From: Candidatus Tityobacter terrigena
Lineage (GTDB): Bacteria; Vulcanimicrobiota; Vulcanimicrobiia; Vulcanimicrobiales; Vulcanimicrobiaceae
Assembly (NCBI GenBank): GCA_003156715.1
Contig: PMHO01000053.1
Location: 96,938 to 160,937 of the forward strand
Direction: 5' to 3'
DNA: 64,000 nt
Under the pieces are notes generated by a model that worked only from the letters and a program-made list of their open reading frames with translations, was not told where the DNA came from and did no database searches. Made by a program: the position numbers and the translations under genes. Shown here in pieces: positions 45,531-54,805 of the stretch (the first letter of the stretch is position 1; the number at the start of each line of letters is the position of its first letter).

Positions 45531-47189
45531 TCAGTACGCCGCCTCTAGGCTCGAGCCGATGAAGCTCCCAAGTCCGGTCGTCTGATCGTAGCCCTTCGCC
45601 GCGCAGTATCCCTGAACGTTGCGGTAGGTATTGCAGCCTTTGGTGATGTCGTGGAACAACGAGCCGTACGACGTCGTGCCGCCAAGCTGATAGAGCGTCA
45701 CGAGGGGACTCGGGATCGTGCCGCCCTGCGCTTGCGCAATCAGAGAAAAGAAGCCCGCCCACATCGGCGACGCAAAGCTCGTGCCGCCCCAACCAGATTG
45801 CCAGTCCCCGCGGTAGTAGATCAAGTAGCCGCCGTTGACGTCGTAGTCGTCTGCCATCAGCGCAACGTCGGGCACGTCGCGCGCACCGTCTTTCGGGGTC
45901 AGCGCCGTTTGGAAGTTTGGCTTAGAAAATTCGATGCTGGCGCCTCCTCCGCTTGCGCCGCCCTTGTCCCAGGTGACTTCTTTCTTCCAACCGGTATAGT
46001 TGCCGCCGCTGGTCGACTGGGGCGTAACCTCGGTGCCGCCGACGCTGACGACATACGGTGAGGAACCCGGGAAATCGACCGATTTCTTCCCGTCCGCGCA
46101 GTCGTCTGCGCCGTCGTCGCCCGCTGCGGCCAGCCACCACTGACCCTCGGTGTATGCCTGTTGGAACAGGCTTTCGTCGAGGTTGAGGTCGTTCCCGACG
46201 TCTTGCTCGCAGTCGCCCCAACTGGTCGTGACGATGTGCACCGTACTCATGTCATTGACGATATAGCTGTACATCGAGTCGAAGTCTTTGTTGGAGGCAT
46301 TGGCGGGCGAGACCTGATCGATCGTCGCACCCGGCGCCACACCGGAAATCCACTCGACGTCGATCGTGGTCTCACCGTTATTATCGAGCGGCGGCTTCTT
46401 CGAACCGACGGCGGTCGAGATCAAGGTCGCGCTCGAGCCGAACTCGCCCGTAAACGTCGTGAAGTCGGAGGCGCGCGCGAAGCCTACGGTGGCATCGATC
46501 ACCGTAATTCCTGCCCCGGTTGCAGACGCATAGATCGGTGTAAGGCTATAGGTCGACTGGATGTCGGGCGGCGCCCAACCCCGCTGGCCGCCGATCTGCG
46601 CGGCTGGATTGAAGCGATGGTGCGGATGGAATCGATGGTACGACTCGAGCCCGCCGATGGCGGCGCCCGCGAAGTCGGGCGGCAACGCCGGCTCGTAGCG
46701 GGCCGCGTAGAAAGTGCGGGTGCCGTCGCTACGAATATCGAGCGGCGCGTTGAAGAAAGCGCTTACAACCGAGGCCGGGGCGTGGACTTCGACGTCGCGA
46801 CGGTTGGCCGCAAGCCGGTCGATCGCGAAGCCGTGCGCGCGCAACGATGCAAGCGCCCGGGCTAGCGCCGCAGGCTCTGCTCCGAAATAGGAGCCGTACT
46901 CGGCCGGCGTCAGGTACCGGTGATACAACGGCGATCCCGGCGTGTTCTGCGCGTCGATGAGCGAGGCAATTTCCGCTTGATGGCGGCCGGGTAGTGCGAT
47001 GTAAAGCGCGACCGACGCGTTGCCCGGCATCGGACCGGCGTATCGCCCTACGTCCGCGGCCGGCCCAGGGACGCGCGGCGCCCATAGCGTCGAAATCGCG
47101 CCGGCATGCGGCGAGGCGGAGGCCGGCGAGAAATCCGCCGCAAGAGACGCCGCCACCAAAGGTATGATCAAACCATGTCGAGCGTTCAT
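45531..47189 (-). CDS. Sedolisin (S53) serine-carboxyl protease, secreted
   Basis: A 552-residue preproprotein: signal peptide (LIIPLVAASLAADFSPASA), a pro-kumamolisin activation domain (about 40-190; VALYIALPGRHQAEIASLID), then the catalytic domain. The Glu and Asp of the triad are in GETTIDVEW near residue 273, the oxyanion Asp in AAAGDDGA, and the Ser in GGTSFASP near residue 469. The calcium site near the end (HDITKGCN, GYDQTTGLGS) is present. These proteases work at acid pH. AGGAGG precedes the ATG at 47189. Confidence 0.93.
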   Translation of the reverse strand: MNARHGLIIPLVAASLAADFSPASASPHAGAISTLWAPRVPGPAADVGRYAGPMPGNASVALYIALPGRHQAEIASLIDAQNTPGSPLYHRYLTPAEYGSYFGAEPAALARALASLRAHGFAIDRLAANRRDVEVHAPASVVSAFFNAPLDIRSDGTRTFYAARYEPALPPDFAGAAIGGLESYHRFHPHHRFNPAAQIGGQRGWAPPDIQSTYSLTPIYASATGAGITVIDATVGFARASDFTTFTGEFGSSATLISTAVGSKKPPLDNNGETTIDVEWISGVAPGATIDQVSPANASNKDFDSMYSYIVNDMSTVHIVTTSWGDCEQDVGNDLNLDESLFQQAYTEGQWWLAAAGDDGADDCADGKKSVDFPGSSPYVVSVGGTEVTPQSTSGGNYTGWKKEVTWDKGGASGGGASIEFSKPNFQTALTPKDGARDVPDVALMADDYDVNGGYLIYYRGDWQSGWGGTSFASPMWAGFFSLIAQAQGGTIPSPLVTLYQLGGTTSYGSLFHDITKGCNTYRNVQGYCAAKGYDQTTGLGSFIGSSLEAAY

Positions 47190-47280
47190 CGTCCCGGTCC
47201 TCCTGCATCGTAACCTTCTGCTGAGGGCGTTGCGCGTTCCTCGCATGGCGCGGGCACGTCGCTTCTGCCCGGCCGAGTGC

Positions 47281-49026
47281 TCACGCCGACCGGCCGCAAC
47301 ATCCACCACGCCGAGAAGCGCGCGAACGCATCGCGCTGCGGTCCGTTGCGGCATCGTAGACTTGCTCGCCGCCGAGATACGTCGCCAGAATCTTCGTTTC
47401 CATGACGTCTTCGGGCACAATCGCGAGCCAGTCGCGGTCCATCACCACGAAATCGGCGTGCTTACCGGCGGCGATCGAGCCGATGACGTTTTCGCGGAAC
47501 GTGCCGTGAGCGCCCCAAATCGTCATCGATTTTAGCGCTTCGTCGCGCGTCATGCGCTGTTCCGGATACCAGCCGGCGGCGGGCAGGTTGTGCTCGTCTT
47601 GGCGAGCGATCGAGGCATGGAACGTGCGCAGCGAGTTGACCGGTTCGACCGGCGCATCGGTGCCGTTCGGGATGATGACTCCGGTATCGAGCAGCGAGCG
47701 CCACGCATAGGCGCCGCGGACGCGTTCCGGGCCGAGGCGCTGCCGAGCCCACGCCATGTCGCTGATCTGGTGCGTCGCCTGCATCGACGGGATGATGCCG
47801 AGTTTAGCGAAGCGGGGAATGTCCTGCGGACTCAGCACTTGCGCGTGCTCCACGCGGAAGCGGTGATCGTGGGTCGGGCGAGCGGCGAGGGCTGCCTCGT
47901 AAGCGTCGAGCACGACGCGGTTGCCGCGGTCGCCGATCGCATGCGTGCACGCTTGGAAACCTGACGCCAGCGCGCGCATGCATACGTCGCGCACATGCTC
48001 TTGGGGAGCGAGCAGAAGGCCGCGATTTCCAGCGTCGTCGTCGTACGGCGCAAGCAGGGCCGCGCCCCGCGAACCAAGCGCCCCGTCCACGTACATCTTC
48101 ACGGCGCGGACCCACAGCCGGTCGTCGTAGGCACCCGCGCGCGGACCTTGCGCGAACCATCGTCCGAGCAGCTCGGGGTCGTCGCCGAGCATCGCGTAGA
48201 CTCGCAAGTCGAGTTCGCCGCTTTCGCCCATCTTTTCTAAGACGGCAAGATGTGAGGCGCTCGTGCGCGCCTCGCCGATGGCCGTGATGCCGCAGCGGTG
48301 ACATTCGCGGATCGCGGCCAGAGCGGCGCGGTGCAGTTGCTCGGGCGTCGCCGCGGGGATTGCGCGCTCGATCAGCAGCATCGCATTGTCGATGAAAACG
48401 CCGGTTGGCTGCCCGGCGGCGTCGTGCACGATGCGACCCCCCGGCGGCTCCTTCGTCGCGGCGTCGATTCCGGCGAGCTGCATCGCCTTCGCGTTGGCAA
48501 GCAGCGCGTGACCATCGACCCGCGTTAGCACGACCGGGCGCGACGGAAGCACCGCACTCAGCGAATCGTGCGTCGGGAAAGCGCCTCCGGGCCAGAGATT
48601 CTGATCCCACCCATCTCCAAGCAGCCACGCATCCGGCGACGTCGCGGCATACGCGAGCGTGCGCCGTACGACTTCTTCGAGCGTTGCCGCGTGCGTTAGG
48701 TCGACGTGCTGCAGATCCAAGCCGACGCCCATCAGGTGGAGGTGCGAATCGATGAGCCCGGGCAGGACCGTGCGACCCGACAAATCGAGCACGCGCGTCC
48801 GGGAACCGGCGTGGCGAAGTGCAGCCTCGAGCGAACCGACCTCGATGAAGCGCCCCTCCCGAACCGCGAACGCCTCAGGGCTGGGACGGCGCGGATCGAC
48901 CGAATGAATCGTTGCACCGCGCACGATGAGGTCGGCAGCGTCGTCGGAGGCGCGGGCCCCGCCTGCGGTCGTCGCGGTTGCGGCAGACTGCGCGGCAAGG
49001 GAAAACAAGAAACCCTTTCGGCGCAT
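47281..49026 (-). CDS. Amidohydrolase (YtcJ-like)
   Basis: A 581-residue metal-dependent hydrolase. Metal site elements are LIDSHLHLMG (HxH), later THAIGDRGN and RVEHAQ, and the Asp in NGTDAPVEP. The N-terminus MRRKGFLFSLAAQSAATATTA looks like a Tat-type or Sec leader, so it may be exported. The ATG at 49026 is preferred; the open frame upstream overlaps the molybdoenzyme gene. It starts 4 bases after that gene, so they are probably cotranscribed. Substrate unknown. Confidence 0.9.
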   Translation of the reverse strand: MRRKGFLFSLAAQSAATATTAGGARASDDAADLIVRGATIHSVDPRRPSPEAFAVREGRFIEVGSLEAALRHAGSRTRVLDLSGRTVLPGLIDSHLHLMGVGLDLQHVDLTHAATLEEVVRRTLAYAATSPDAWLLGDGWDQNLWPGGAFPTHDSLSAVLPSRPVVLTRVDGHALLANAKAMQLAGIDAATKEPPGGRIVHDAAGQPTGVFIDNAMLLIERAIPAATPEQLHRAALAAIRECHRCGITAIGEARTSASHLAVLEKMGESGELDLRVYAMLGDDPELLGRWFAQGPRAGAYDDRLWVRAVKMYVDGALGSRGAALLAPYDDDAGNRGLLLAPQEHVRDVCMRALASGFQACTHAIGDRGNRVVLDAYEAALAARPTHDHRFRVEHAQVLSPQDIPRFAKLGIIPSMQATHQISDMAWARQRLGPERVRGAYAWRSLLDTGVIIPNGTDAPVEPVNSLRTFHASIARQDEHNLPAAGWYPEQRMTRDEALKSMTIWGAHGTFRENVIGSIAAGKHADFVVMDRDWLAIVPEDVMETKILATYLGGEQVYDAATDRSAMRSRASRRGGCCGRSA

Positions 49027-49030
49027 CGGT

Positions 49031-50134
49031 CTAGCTCGCTTGAACGCGCACTTCGTGCACGGCGTTGTTTCCATAGCCAAGACGGTTCCATGGTGGAGTC
49101 TCGGGCTGGGTGGCGCCGGTTTGGTCGGTCGCACGTGCGCGAAGGCTCGCTTCCCCGCTACCGTCGACGCGCACGATGGCTTCCCACGAAGTCAAGGCGC
49201 CGGGTGCGGCTTGGCCGTTGCAGCGTGCCTTCTGCCACGGGCCGCCAGAGACGCTCACCTCAACGCTCACGATCGGGGCGGCGCCGGACCACGCAACGCC
49301 CCGAACGACGAGCTCGCCGCGCGCGACCTGGACTCGCGGGGCCGGTTCGAGGATCAGGCTGCGCACGCGCTGCAGCCGGGCCGGCTCTCGAACCACGCGC
49401 CCGTCGCGTTCGGCTTCGAAAAAATACGTGTCGCTTTGGTAGTGTCCCGTAAACGGCCGGCTGACGGCCTCGATCTCGGTAAGCCATTTCACCGACGCCA
49501 TCGCATACCAGCCCGGTACGACGACGCGCAACGGATAGCCGTGGACCGGCGGCAAAGGCTCGCCGTTCATGGCATACGCAAGCAATGCCCCGCAGCTGCG
49601 CGCCGTCTCTACACTCAAGCTGCGCTCGAAATAGATGGTGTCTCCACCTTCATGGAGCTGCCCGCGGTCGGCGCCGCGAAAGACGAGCTCGCAAGCCTGC
49701 GCTTTGATTCCGGCCCGGTCGAGAACCTCGACGAGTGGAACGCCGGTCCATTGGGCGGCGCTTACCGCGCCGAAACGCCAAGGCTCGCCCGCGACTTGCG
49801 GTTCGAGGCTGGCGCGGCCGTTTCCGGCGCACTCCAAGGTCGCAACACGCTCGTGCGCCGGAATGTTCTGCAGGTCGTTCAGCGTCAGCTCCAGGCGGTT
49901 CTGGACGAGGCCGCCGACGTGCAACCGCCAACTCGACGCATCGAGGTTCGGAATACCGAAATGGTTGCGCACGTAGAAGCGCGCGTTCGGCGTCAGCTCG
50001 TCGCGCAGCGCCTCAAGCGGCGTCTCCCCATTAAGCGGATCGATGCGGTGAACCACGATCCCGGCGTCGAGCGCTGCTCGATACGCTTCCTGCGGGTCAA
50101 CGTTGGCAAAGGAATCATCGAGGCGCTCGATCAC
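49031..50134 (-). CDS. Sulfite-oxidase-like molybdopterin protein
   Basis: About 367 residues of the sulfite oxidase family. The molybdenum-binding cysteine is in ATLECAGNGR; other landmarks are TPNARFYVRNHFGIP, GVPLVEVLDRAGI, VHGYPLRVVVPGWYAMASVKW and the C-terminal dimerisation domain with GVAWSGAAPIVSVEVSVSG. No Tat leader and no heme domain, so probably cytoplasmic. The GTG at 50134 starts near the conserved region behind a purine-rich stretch; an ATG at 50242 would add 36 unlike residues and touch the start of the divergent gene. Confidence 0.87.
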   Translation of the reverse strand: MIERLDDSFANVDPQEAYRAALDAGIVVHRIDPLNGETPLEALRDELTPNARFYVRNHFGIPNLDASSWRLHVGGLVQNRLELTLNDLQNIPAHERVATLECAGNGRASLEPQVAGEPWRFGAVSAAQWTGVPLVEVLDRAGIKAQACELVFRGADRGQLHEGGDTIYFERSLSVETARSCGALLAYAMNGEPLPPVHGYPLRVVVPGWYAMASVKWLTEIEAVSRPFTGHYQSDTYFFEAERDGRVVREPARLQRVRSLILEPAPRVQVARGELVVRGVAWSGAAPIVSVEVSVSGGPWQKARCNGQAAPGALTSWEAIVRVDGSGEASLRARATDQTGATQPETPPWNRLGYGNNAVHEVRVQAS

Positions 50135-50240
50135 AACGGTCTTCTTTCGGACGCGGTCGCCATGGCCCTCGAAGCGGTCGAGTCCCTCGGCCGCAATGCG
50201 GCTACGTTGCGGCAATCCCGCTTTGAGAATGTTGCCGGAC

Positions 50241-50501
50241 ATGCAGATCACATGGAAGCCGGCGCACGTCGAGCCGGGCGAGAACCGCAGTCAGCTGCCG
50301 GACAGCGTCTTCGCCTTTCCGCTACAGCGTAAGGAACCGCTAACCGACGCAGCCCACGTGCGAAGCGCCATCGCCCGCTTTGCCGCCGTGCAGCACGTCG
50401 ACGACCACGAGCGCAGCCAGGCGTTTGCGAATATTAAGGCCGCCGCCGGATACTACGGGGTCGCGCTGCAAGCGACGAGCTGGCACGATCTGGTCGCCTG
50501 A
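50241..50501 (+). CDS. Small DUF6582-like protein
   Basis: An 86-residue protein: NRSQLPDSVFAFPLQRKEPLTD, AHVRSAIARFAAVQHVDD and KAAAGYYGVAL. This pattern matches a small conserved family often annotated as DUF6582. Charged and soluble. Its ATG lies within a CATG that could also start a gene on the other strand. Function unknown. Confidence 0.75.
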   Translation: MQITWKPAHVEPGENRSQLPDSVFAFPLQRKEPLTDAAHVRSAIARFAAVQHVDDHERSQAFANIKAAAGYYGVALQATSWHDLVA

Positions 50502-50599
50502 GAGGGAAACACGGGCGGACCCGGTATCTTCCGCTCCCGCGGGTGCGTCGTGCCAACGCCGTCCCCGGCAGTCGCAATGCGTCCGGCGAGGATCCATCA

Positions 50600-50854
50600 A
50601 TGTCAGAGAGCGATCAGCCCAGTCCGGCCGATAACGCCGGCAGCTTAGCAGCGGATTCAACCGTCGATACTCAGGCGGATGATGCGATTAACCGCGTCAT
50701 CGACGACGTCGCCGGCCGCATCCCCGGCGGCCAGTCCATCGACCAAACGCTCAAGACCCGTGTGGATCTCGCTGCGAACAACGCGATCAACGAGGAGCTC
50801 GGCAAGGTCGAGGGCATGTTCGGTCACCGAAGCGAGGAGCAGCCTCCCAGCTAG
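50600..50854 (+). CDS. Small acidic hypothetical protein
   Basis: An 84-residue, acidic, probably helical protein (DDAINRVIDDVAGRIPGGQS, VDLAANNAINEELGKVEGM). GAGGA lies about 8 bases before the ATG. It resembles antitoxin- or stress-type small proteins only by composition; no family recognised. Confidence 0.6.
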   Translation: MSESDQPSPADNAGSLAADSTVDTQADDAINRVIDDVAGRIPGGQSIDQTLKTRVDLAANNAINEELGKVEGMFGHRSEEQPPS

Positions 50855-50935
50855 CGAAGCGCAAGCTCGCAACGATCCGGCACGATGGCAAGATTCGGAT
50901 GGTTTTCATCCGTCTCTTCGCCTTATCATGTGGCA

Positions 50936-51412
50936 ATGAGCAGCGCCACGCCGACCACAACCCTACAGTTCCTTGCGATTCCGCAGAGCCTTGCCGACGA
51001 AGCGCGGCGCACCCTTACCGATCGTTTCGGCCACCGGCTGCACGTAACCAAAGCACAAGGGCCGTGCAGGCTCTGCTTGCGGGTTCCGAACGCTCCCGAG
51101 GACCTTATCCTGCTCTCGTATCAGCCGCTTCCGGATACGGGACCCTACGCGGAAGTCGGCCCGATCTACATCCACGCGAAAGGCTGTGAGCCCTACGCCG
51201 ACTCCCAAACCTTCCCTGCCGACTTCGCCGGCCGCCGACTGGTTCTGCGCGCTTACGGGCACAACGGCGACATCGTCGATGCAGTCGTGACGGAACCGGG
51301 CGAAGCGGAGCGGGCAGCCGCCGCTTTCTTGCGCGACGAGTCGATCGCCGAAGTGCACGTGCGCCACGCTTCGTATACGTGTTTCGACTTCAAGATCGTT
51401 CGTGCAGCGTGA
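50936..51412 (+). CDS. DUF1203 family protein
   Basis: A 158-residue protein of the DUF1203 type: LQFLAIPQS, PCRLCLRVPNAPEDLILLSY, TGPYAEVGPIYIHA and LRAYGHNGDIVDA. Start at the ATG 50936. Its stop overlaps the GTG of the MGMT gene by 4 bases. DUF1203 genes are often near DNA-repair or AraC-type genes; function unknown. Confidence 0.85.
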   Translation: MSSATPTTTLQFLAIPQSLADEARRTLTDRFGHRLHVTKAQGPCRLCLRVPNAPEDLILLSYQPLPDTGPYAEVGPIYIHAKGCEPYADSQTFPADFAGRRLVLRAYGHNGDIVDAVVTEPGEAERAAAAFLRDESIAEVHVRHASYTCFDFKIVRAA

Positions 51413-52251
51413 GCCAGACCGAACGCATCCGCCAAGTCTGCCGCTACATCGAAACCCATAGCGAGGAGGCGCTCGCGCTGAGCGATCTCGCCGCGAAAGC
51501 CGAGATGAGCCAGTATCATTTCGCACGCCGCTTCAAAGCTGTCGTGGGCGTCACGCCGAAGCAATATCTCGCCGACATTCGGCTCAAGCATTTCAAAGTC
51601 GCGCTGCACGCGAAGAAGGGCATCGACGCAGCCGTCTACGACGCCGGTTACGGTTCGCCCAGCCGCGTGTACGAGAACGCTGCCACGCGTCTGGGCATGA
51701 CCCCAGCTCAGTATCGCCGCGCGGGCGCCGGGGTCGCGATCTCGTACGCGGCGCTCGATACGCCGGCCGGCCTTATGATGATCGGCGCGACCGATCGTGG
51801 TATCTGCTTCGTCCAGTTCGGCGATTCCGAGGAAGCTTTGTTGCAGGCCTTGCAGGGCGAATACCGCAATGCGGAGATCGCGCCGATGCCCGCAGGCGAC
51901 GACGGCGATTTTCGGCGGTGGGTCGAAGCGATCGGGCGCCACCTCGCCGGTACGCAGCCGCACCTCGACCTGCCGCTGGACATTCGCGCCACGGTCTTTC
52001 AGATGCGCGTCTGGAGATATCTGCTGTCGATTCCCTACGGGGAGGTGCAGTCGTATGGCGAGGTCGCCGCCGCGATCGGCGATCCCAAAGCAGCGCGCGC
52101 CGTCGCACATGCCTGCGCGCGCAACCCGGTGGCAATCGTCATCCCGTGCCATCGCGTGATTCGCGGAAGCGGGGGTCTGGGCGGATACCGCTGGGGGCTC
52201 GAGCGCAAGCGCGCGCTCATCGATCGCGAACGCTCGAGTGCGCGGCATTGA
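51409..52251 (+). CDS. AraC-type HTH fused to methylguanine-DNA methyltransferase
   Basis: A 280-residue Ada-like protein lacking the N-terminal methylphosphotriester domain. Residues 1-100 form an AraC helix-turn-helix pair (LALSDLAAKAEMSQYHFARR, DAAVYDAGYGSPSRVYE). The C-terminal 170 residues are the alkyltransferase with acceptor Cys in IVIPCHRVIRG. It removes methyl from O6-guanine in DNA by irreversible self-methylation and may regulate its own gene. GTG start in a 4-base overlap with DUF1203. Confidence 0.92.
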   Translation: MSQTERIRQVCRYIETHSEEALALSDLAAKAEMSQYHFARRFKAVVGVTPKQYLADIRLKHFKVALHAKKGIDAAVYDAGYGSPSRVYENAATRLGMTPAQYRRAGAGVAISYAALDTPAGLMMIGATDRGICFVQFGDSEEALLQALQGEYRNAEIAPMPAGDDGDFRRWVEAIGRHLAGTQPHLDLPLDIRATVFQMRVWRYLLSIPYGEVQSYGEVAAAIGDPKAARAVAHACARNPVAIVIPCHRVIRGSGGLGGYRWGLERKRALIDRERSSARH

Positions 52252-52305
52252 AATCGGAAGGCGGTTCACGGCGGAGACGTTAGCGCTCGCGGTCGTCGAG
52301 GGCCG

Positions 52306-53031
52306 CTAGAACAAGTCCCAGTAGTCGTGCCGGCGGCGCATTAGCGCCGCCGTTTCCTCGAGGATGATGCGGCCGTTGCGCATTGCGTAGAAGCGGTCGG
52401 CGATGCGCAAGGCTTGCCCGATGTTCTGCTCCAGCAGGAGAACCGAGAGCCCCTCTTCTTCAGCCAGCAGGCGAATCGTGTCGAACAGTTCGAGGACGAT
52501 CGCAGGCCCGAGTCCCAGCGACGGCTCGTCGAGCAACAGCAGGCGCGGCTCGGACATGAGAGCGATTCCGAGGCTCAACATCCGCTGCTCGCCGCCCGAC
52601 ATCGTGCCGGCGCGTTGCGACTCGCGCTCCCGCAAGATTGGAAAGAGCCTGGCGGCGCGATCCGCGTTGCGCTGCTTCGCGCCGGCCGAGCGCACGTGCC
52701 AGCCGCCGAGCAGCAAGTTCTCGCGCACGGTCAGGTCGCCGAAGACGAAGCGTTCGGCCGGAATCAAGGACATGCCGTCTATAACGTTCGAGCGCGGGCT
52801 CGCGCGCGTGCGATCGCTGCCGAAATACGAGATCGAGCCGCCGGCCGGCGGCAGAATGCCGAAGATCGCCTTGAGCGTCGTGGTTTTTCCGGCGCCGTTG
52901 TGGCCCGCGAGCGCGACGATCTCGCCCGCTCCGACATGGATGTCGACGTCGAACACGACGAGCTTCCGTCCGTATCCGGCACGCAGCCCGCGCACCGCGA
53001 GCGCATCGGCCCCGGACGCCGCGTTACGCAC
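52306..53031 (-). CDS. livF: HAAT-type ABC transporter ATP-binding protein (LivF-like), second system
   Basis: A 241-residue LivF-type ATPase: Walker A GHNGAGKTTT near residue 43, signature MSGGEQRMLSLG, Walker B LLLLDEPSLGLGP. The GTG at 53031 is the start, overlapping the stop of the LivM-LivG fusion by 8 bases; the frame upstream is the shadow of that gene. Last gene of the second importer operon. Confidence 0.9.
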   Translation of the reverse strand: MRNAASGADALAVRGLRAGYGRKLVVFDVDIHVGAGEIVALAGHNGAGKTTTLKAIFGILPPAGGSISYFGSDRTRASPRSNVIDGMSLIPAERFVFGDLTVRENLLLGGWHVRSAGAKQRNADRAARLFPILRERESQRAGTMSGGEQRMLSLGIALMSEPRLLLLDEPSLGLGPAIVLELFDTIRLLAEEEGLSVLLLEQNIGQALRIADRFYAMRNGRIILEETAALMRRRHDYWDLF

Positions 53032-54805
53032 CGGCGCCCGTTCCAAAGTACGCCTCGGCCAGGCGCCGGTCGGCCGTAAGCTCCGCGAAGCTGCCTTGCG
53101 CGGTGATCCTGCCCAGTTCCATGAAGCACGTGCGGTCGGCCAGCCGCTCCACCACGTGCAGGTTGTGCTCGACGAGACAGATCGTGCGCCCTTGCGTTCG
53201 CAGGCGGTCGATGAGTCCGAGCATGGCGTCGACCCAATGCACGTCGATTCCCGACGCGGGCTCGTCGAGAAGAACGACGTCGGCCTCGGTCGCCAGCACC
53301 CGCGCCAGCGCGACGAGCTTTTGCTCCCCGAAGGCGAGCGCCCCGGCCGGCACGTTAGCCTGTTGCGCCATGCCAACGAAACGCAGCCATTCGTGCGCGC
53401 GCTCTTTTCCCGCTCGCTCGGCTTGCGCGACTAGGCGGGGCCGGGCAAACAGCGGCCAGAGATGCTCACCAGGCTGGTTTCCGATGCCAAGCAGAACGTT
53501 CTCGAGCGCCGAAAGGCGTGGAAAGATGCGCACGTCCTGGAACGAGCGCGCCATGCCGAGACGCGCGACGGCGTCGGGAGGAAGACCCGAAATGTCGCGG
53601 CCGCGCAGTTCGACCGTGCCGCCATCGGCACGGATCGCGCCCGTCAGCAAGTTGAAAACCGTCGTTTTGCCGGCGCCGTTCGGCCCGACGAGCGCGGTGA
53701 TCGAGTGCGAGCGAAGCTCGAGGGTCAAATTCTCCACGGCACGGATGCCTCCGAAATGCTTTGAAAGCCCGCGCACGGCAACGACCGCTTCGCCCGAGGC
53801 GGAAGCGACCGGTGCGGCGGCGCCGTATGCCGCCGGCGAAGTGCGCGCAACGCTCAAGGGGGACACCTCGAATGCGCTCTGGCGACTCGCGCTTGTCGCC
53901 CCGGTCCCATCGGAGCGGCGCAGCAAACCGCCGAGACGCCGGGTCATTGCGTCGGGTACGAGCCCGGCTGGGCGCAACATGACGATCGCGACCAGTGCCG
54001 CACCGTACGCGACCAGGCGCCACGTAAAGGCGGCGTCGGCGCCCAAGTTCAGCACGCGCTCCAGCAACGGTCCGAGAACCGATAGCAGCAACACGCCTAC
54101 GACCGGCCCGAAGATGCTGCCCGAACCACCCACGACGACCATCGCGACGATGGCCGACGAAACGTCGAAAAGAAACTGCTTGGGCGCCGCGATCTCGGTT
54201 TCGATCACGAGCATCGCGCCGGCCAACCCCGCAAGCGCCGCGCTTAGGGAGAAGGCCGTGAGCTTGTAGACGAACACGCGCTTGCCGAGCGAGCGGCAGG
54301 CGATTTCGTCTTCGCGGATGCCGCGCAGCACGCGGCCGTACGGCGATTCGCCGAGCCGGCAGCAGATCGCGAGCACGAGCAGCGCGCAAACGGCAAACGG
54401 CAACGCCATGTCGCTCGGGTTGACGAGCGGCCGCCCGAAGAATGACAGTCCCGTCACGTCCTGCAAACCATACGTTCCGCCGAGCGGACGCGACGTCGCC
54501 ACCGACAGATTAACGATGATCTGCACCGATAGCGTCAAGAGAATGAGCCATTCCGCTTTAAGCCGCAGCGCGGGAACGCCCACCAAGAATCCGGCGAGAC
54601 CCGCAAACAGAATGCCCAGGGCGACGCCGGCTACCGCCGGTACGTGCGAGTGGAGCGAAAGGTAGGCCAGGGTGTACCCTCCGATCGCTCCGAAGGCCGC
54701 ATGCGCAACCGAAATCTGCCCGGTGTACCCGAGCAGCAGGTTGAGCGACAGGGCGAAAACGACGAAGATCAGTACCTGATCGACGTAGCCGAACAGCAAC
54801 TCCAT
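53024..54805 (-). CDS. LivM-LivG fusion: HAAT permease joined to ATPase
   Basis: A 593-residue protein joining two ABC subunits. Residues 1 to about 310 are a LivM-type permease (SLNLLLGYTGQISVAHAAFG, then about eight spans, ending LRPAGLVP). A 50-residue Ala/Ser-rich linker follows. From about residue 345 is a LivG-type ATPase: Walker A GPNGAGKTTV, AFGEQKLVALARVL in the signature position, Walker B VVLLDEPASGID. The ATG at 54805 shares one base with the livH stop (TGATG). Confidence 0.92.
   Translation of the reverse strand: MELLFGYVDQVLIFVVFALSLNLLLGYTGQISVAHAAFGAIGGYTLAYLSLHSHVPAVAGVALGILFAGLAGFLVGVPALRLKAEWLILLTLSVQIIVNLSVATSRPLGGTYGLQDVTGLSFFGRPLVNPSDMALPFAVCALLVLAICCRLGESPYGRVLRGIREDEIACRSLGKRVFVYKLTAFSLSAALAGLAGAMLVIETEIAAPKQFLFDVSSAIVAMVVVGGSGSIFGPVVGVLLLSVLGPLLERVLNLGADAAFTWRLVAYGAALVAIVMLRPAGLVPDAMTRRLGGLLRRSDGTGATSASRQSAFEVSPLSVARTSPAAYGAAAPVASASGEAVVAVRGLSKHFGGIRAVENLTLELRSHSITALVGPNGAGKTTVFNLLTGAIRADGGTVELRGRDISGLPPDAVARLGMARSFQDVRIFPRLSALENVLLGIGNQPGEHLWPLFARPRLVAQAERAGKERAHEWLRFVGMAQQANVPAGALAFGEQKLVALARVLATEADVVLLDEPASGIDVHWVDAMLGLIDRLRTQGRTICLVEHNLHVVERLADRTCFMELGRITAQGSFAELTADRRLAEAYFGTGAGA

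Noticed and set aside
48926..50332. A 468-codon plus-strand frame opposite the molybdoenzyme gene
   Set aside because: The opposite strand encodes a complete sulfite-oxidase-like protein; this frame has no recognisable motif.
53103..54269. A long plus-strand frame opposite the LivM-LivG fusion
   Set aside because: Antisense to a clear ABC gene, with shadow-type composition.
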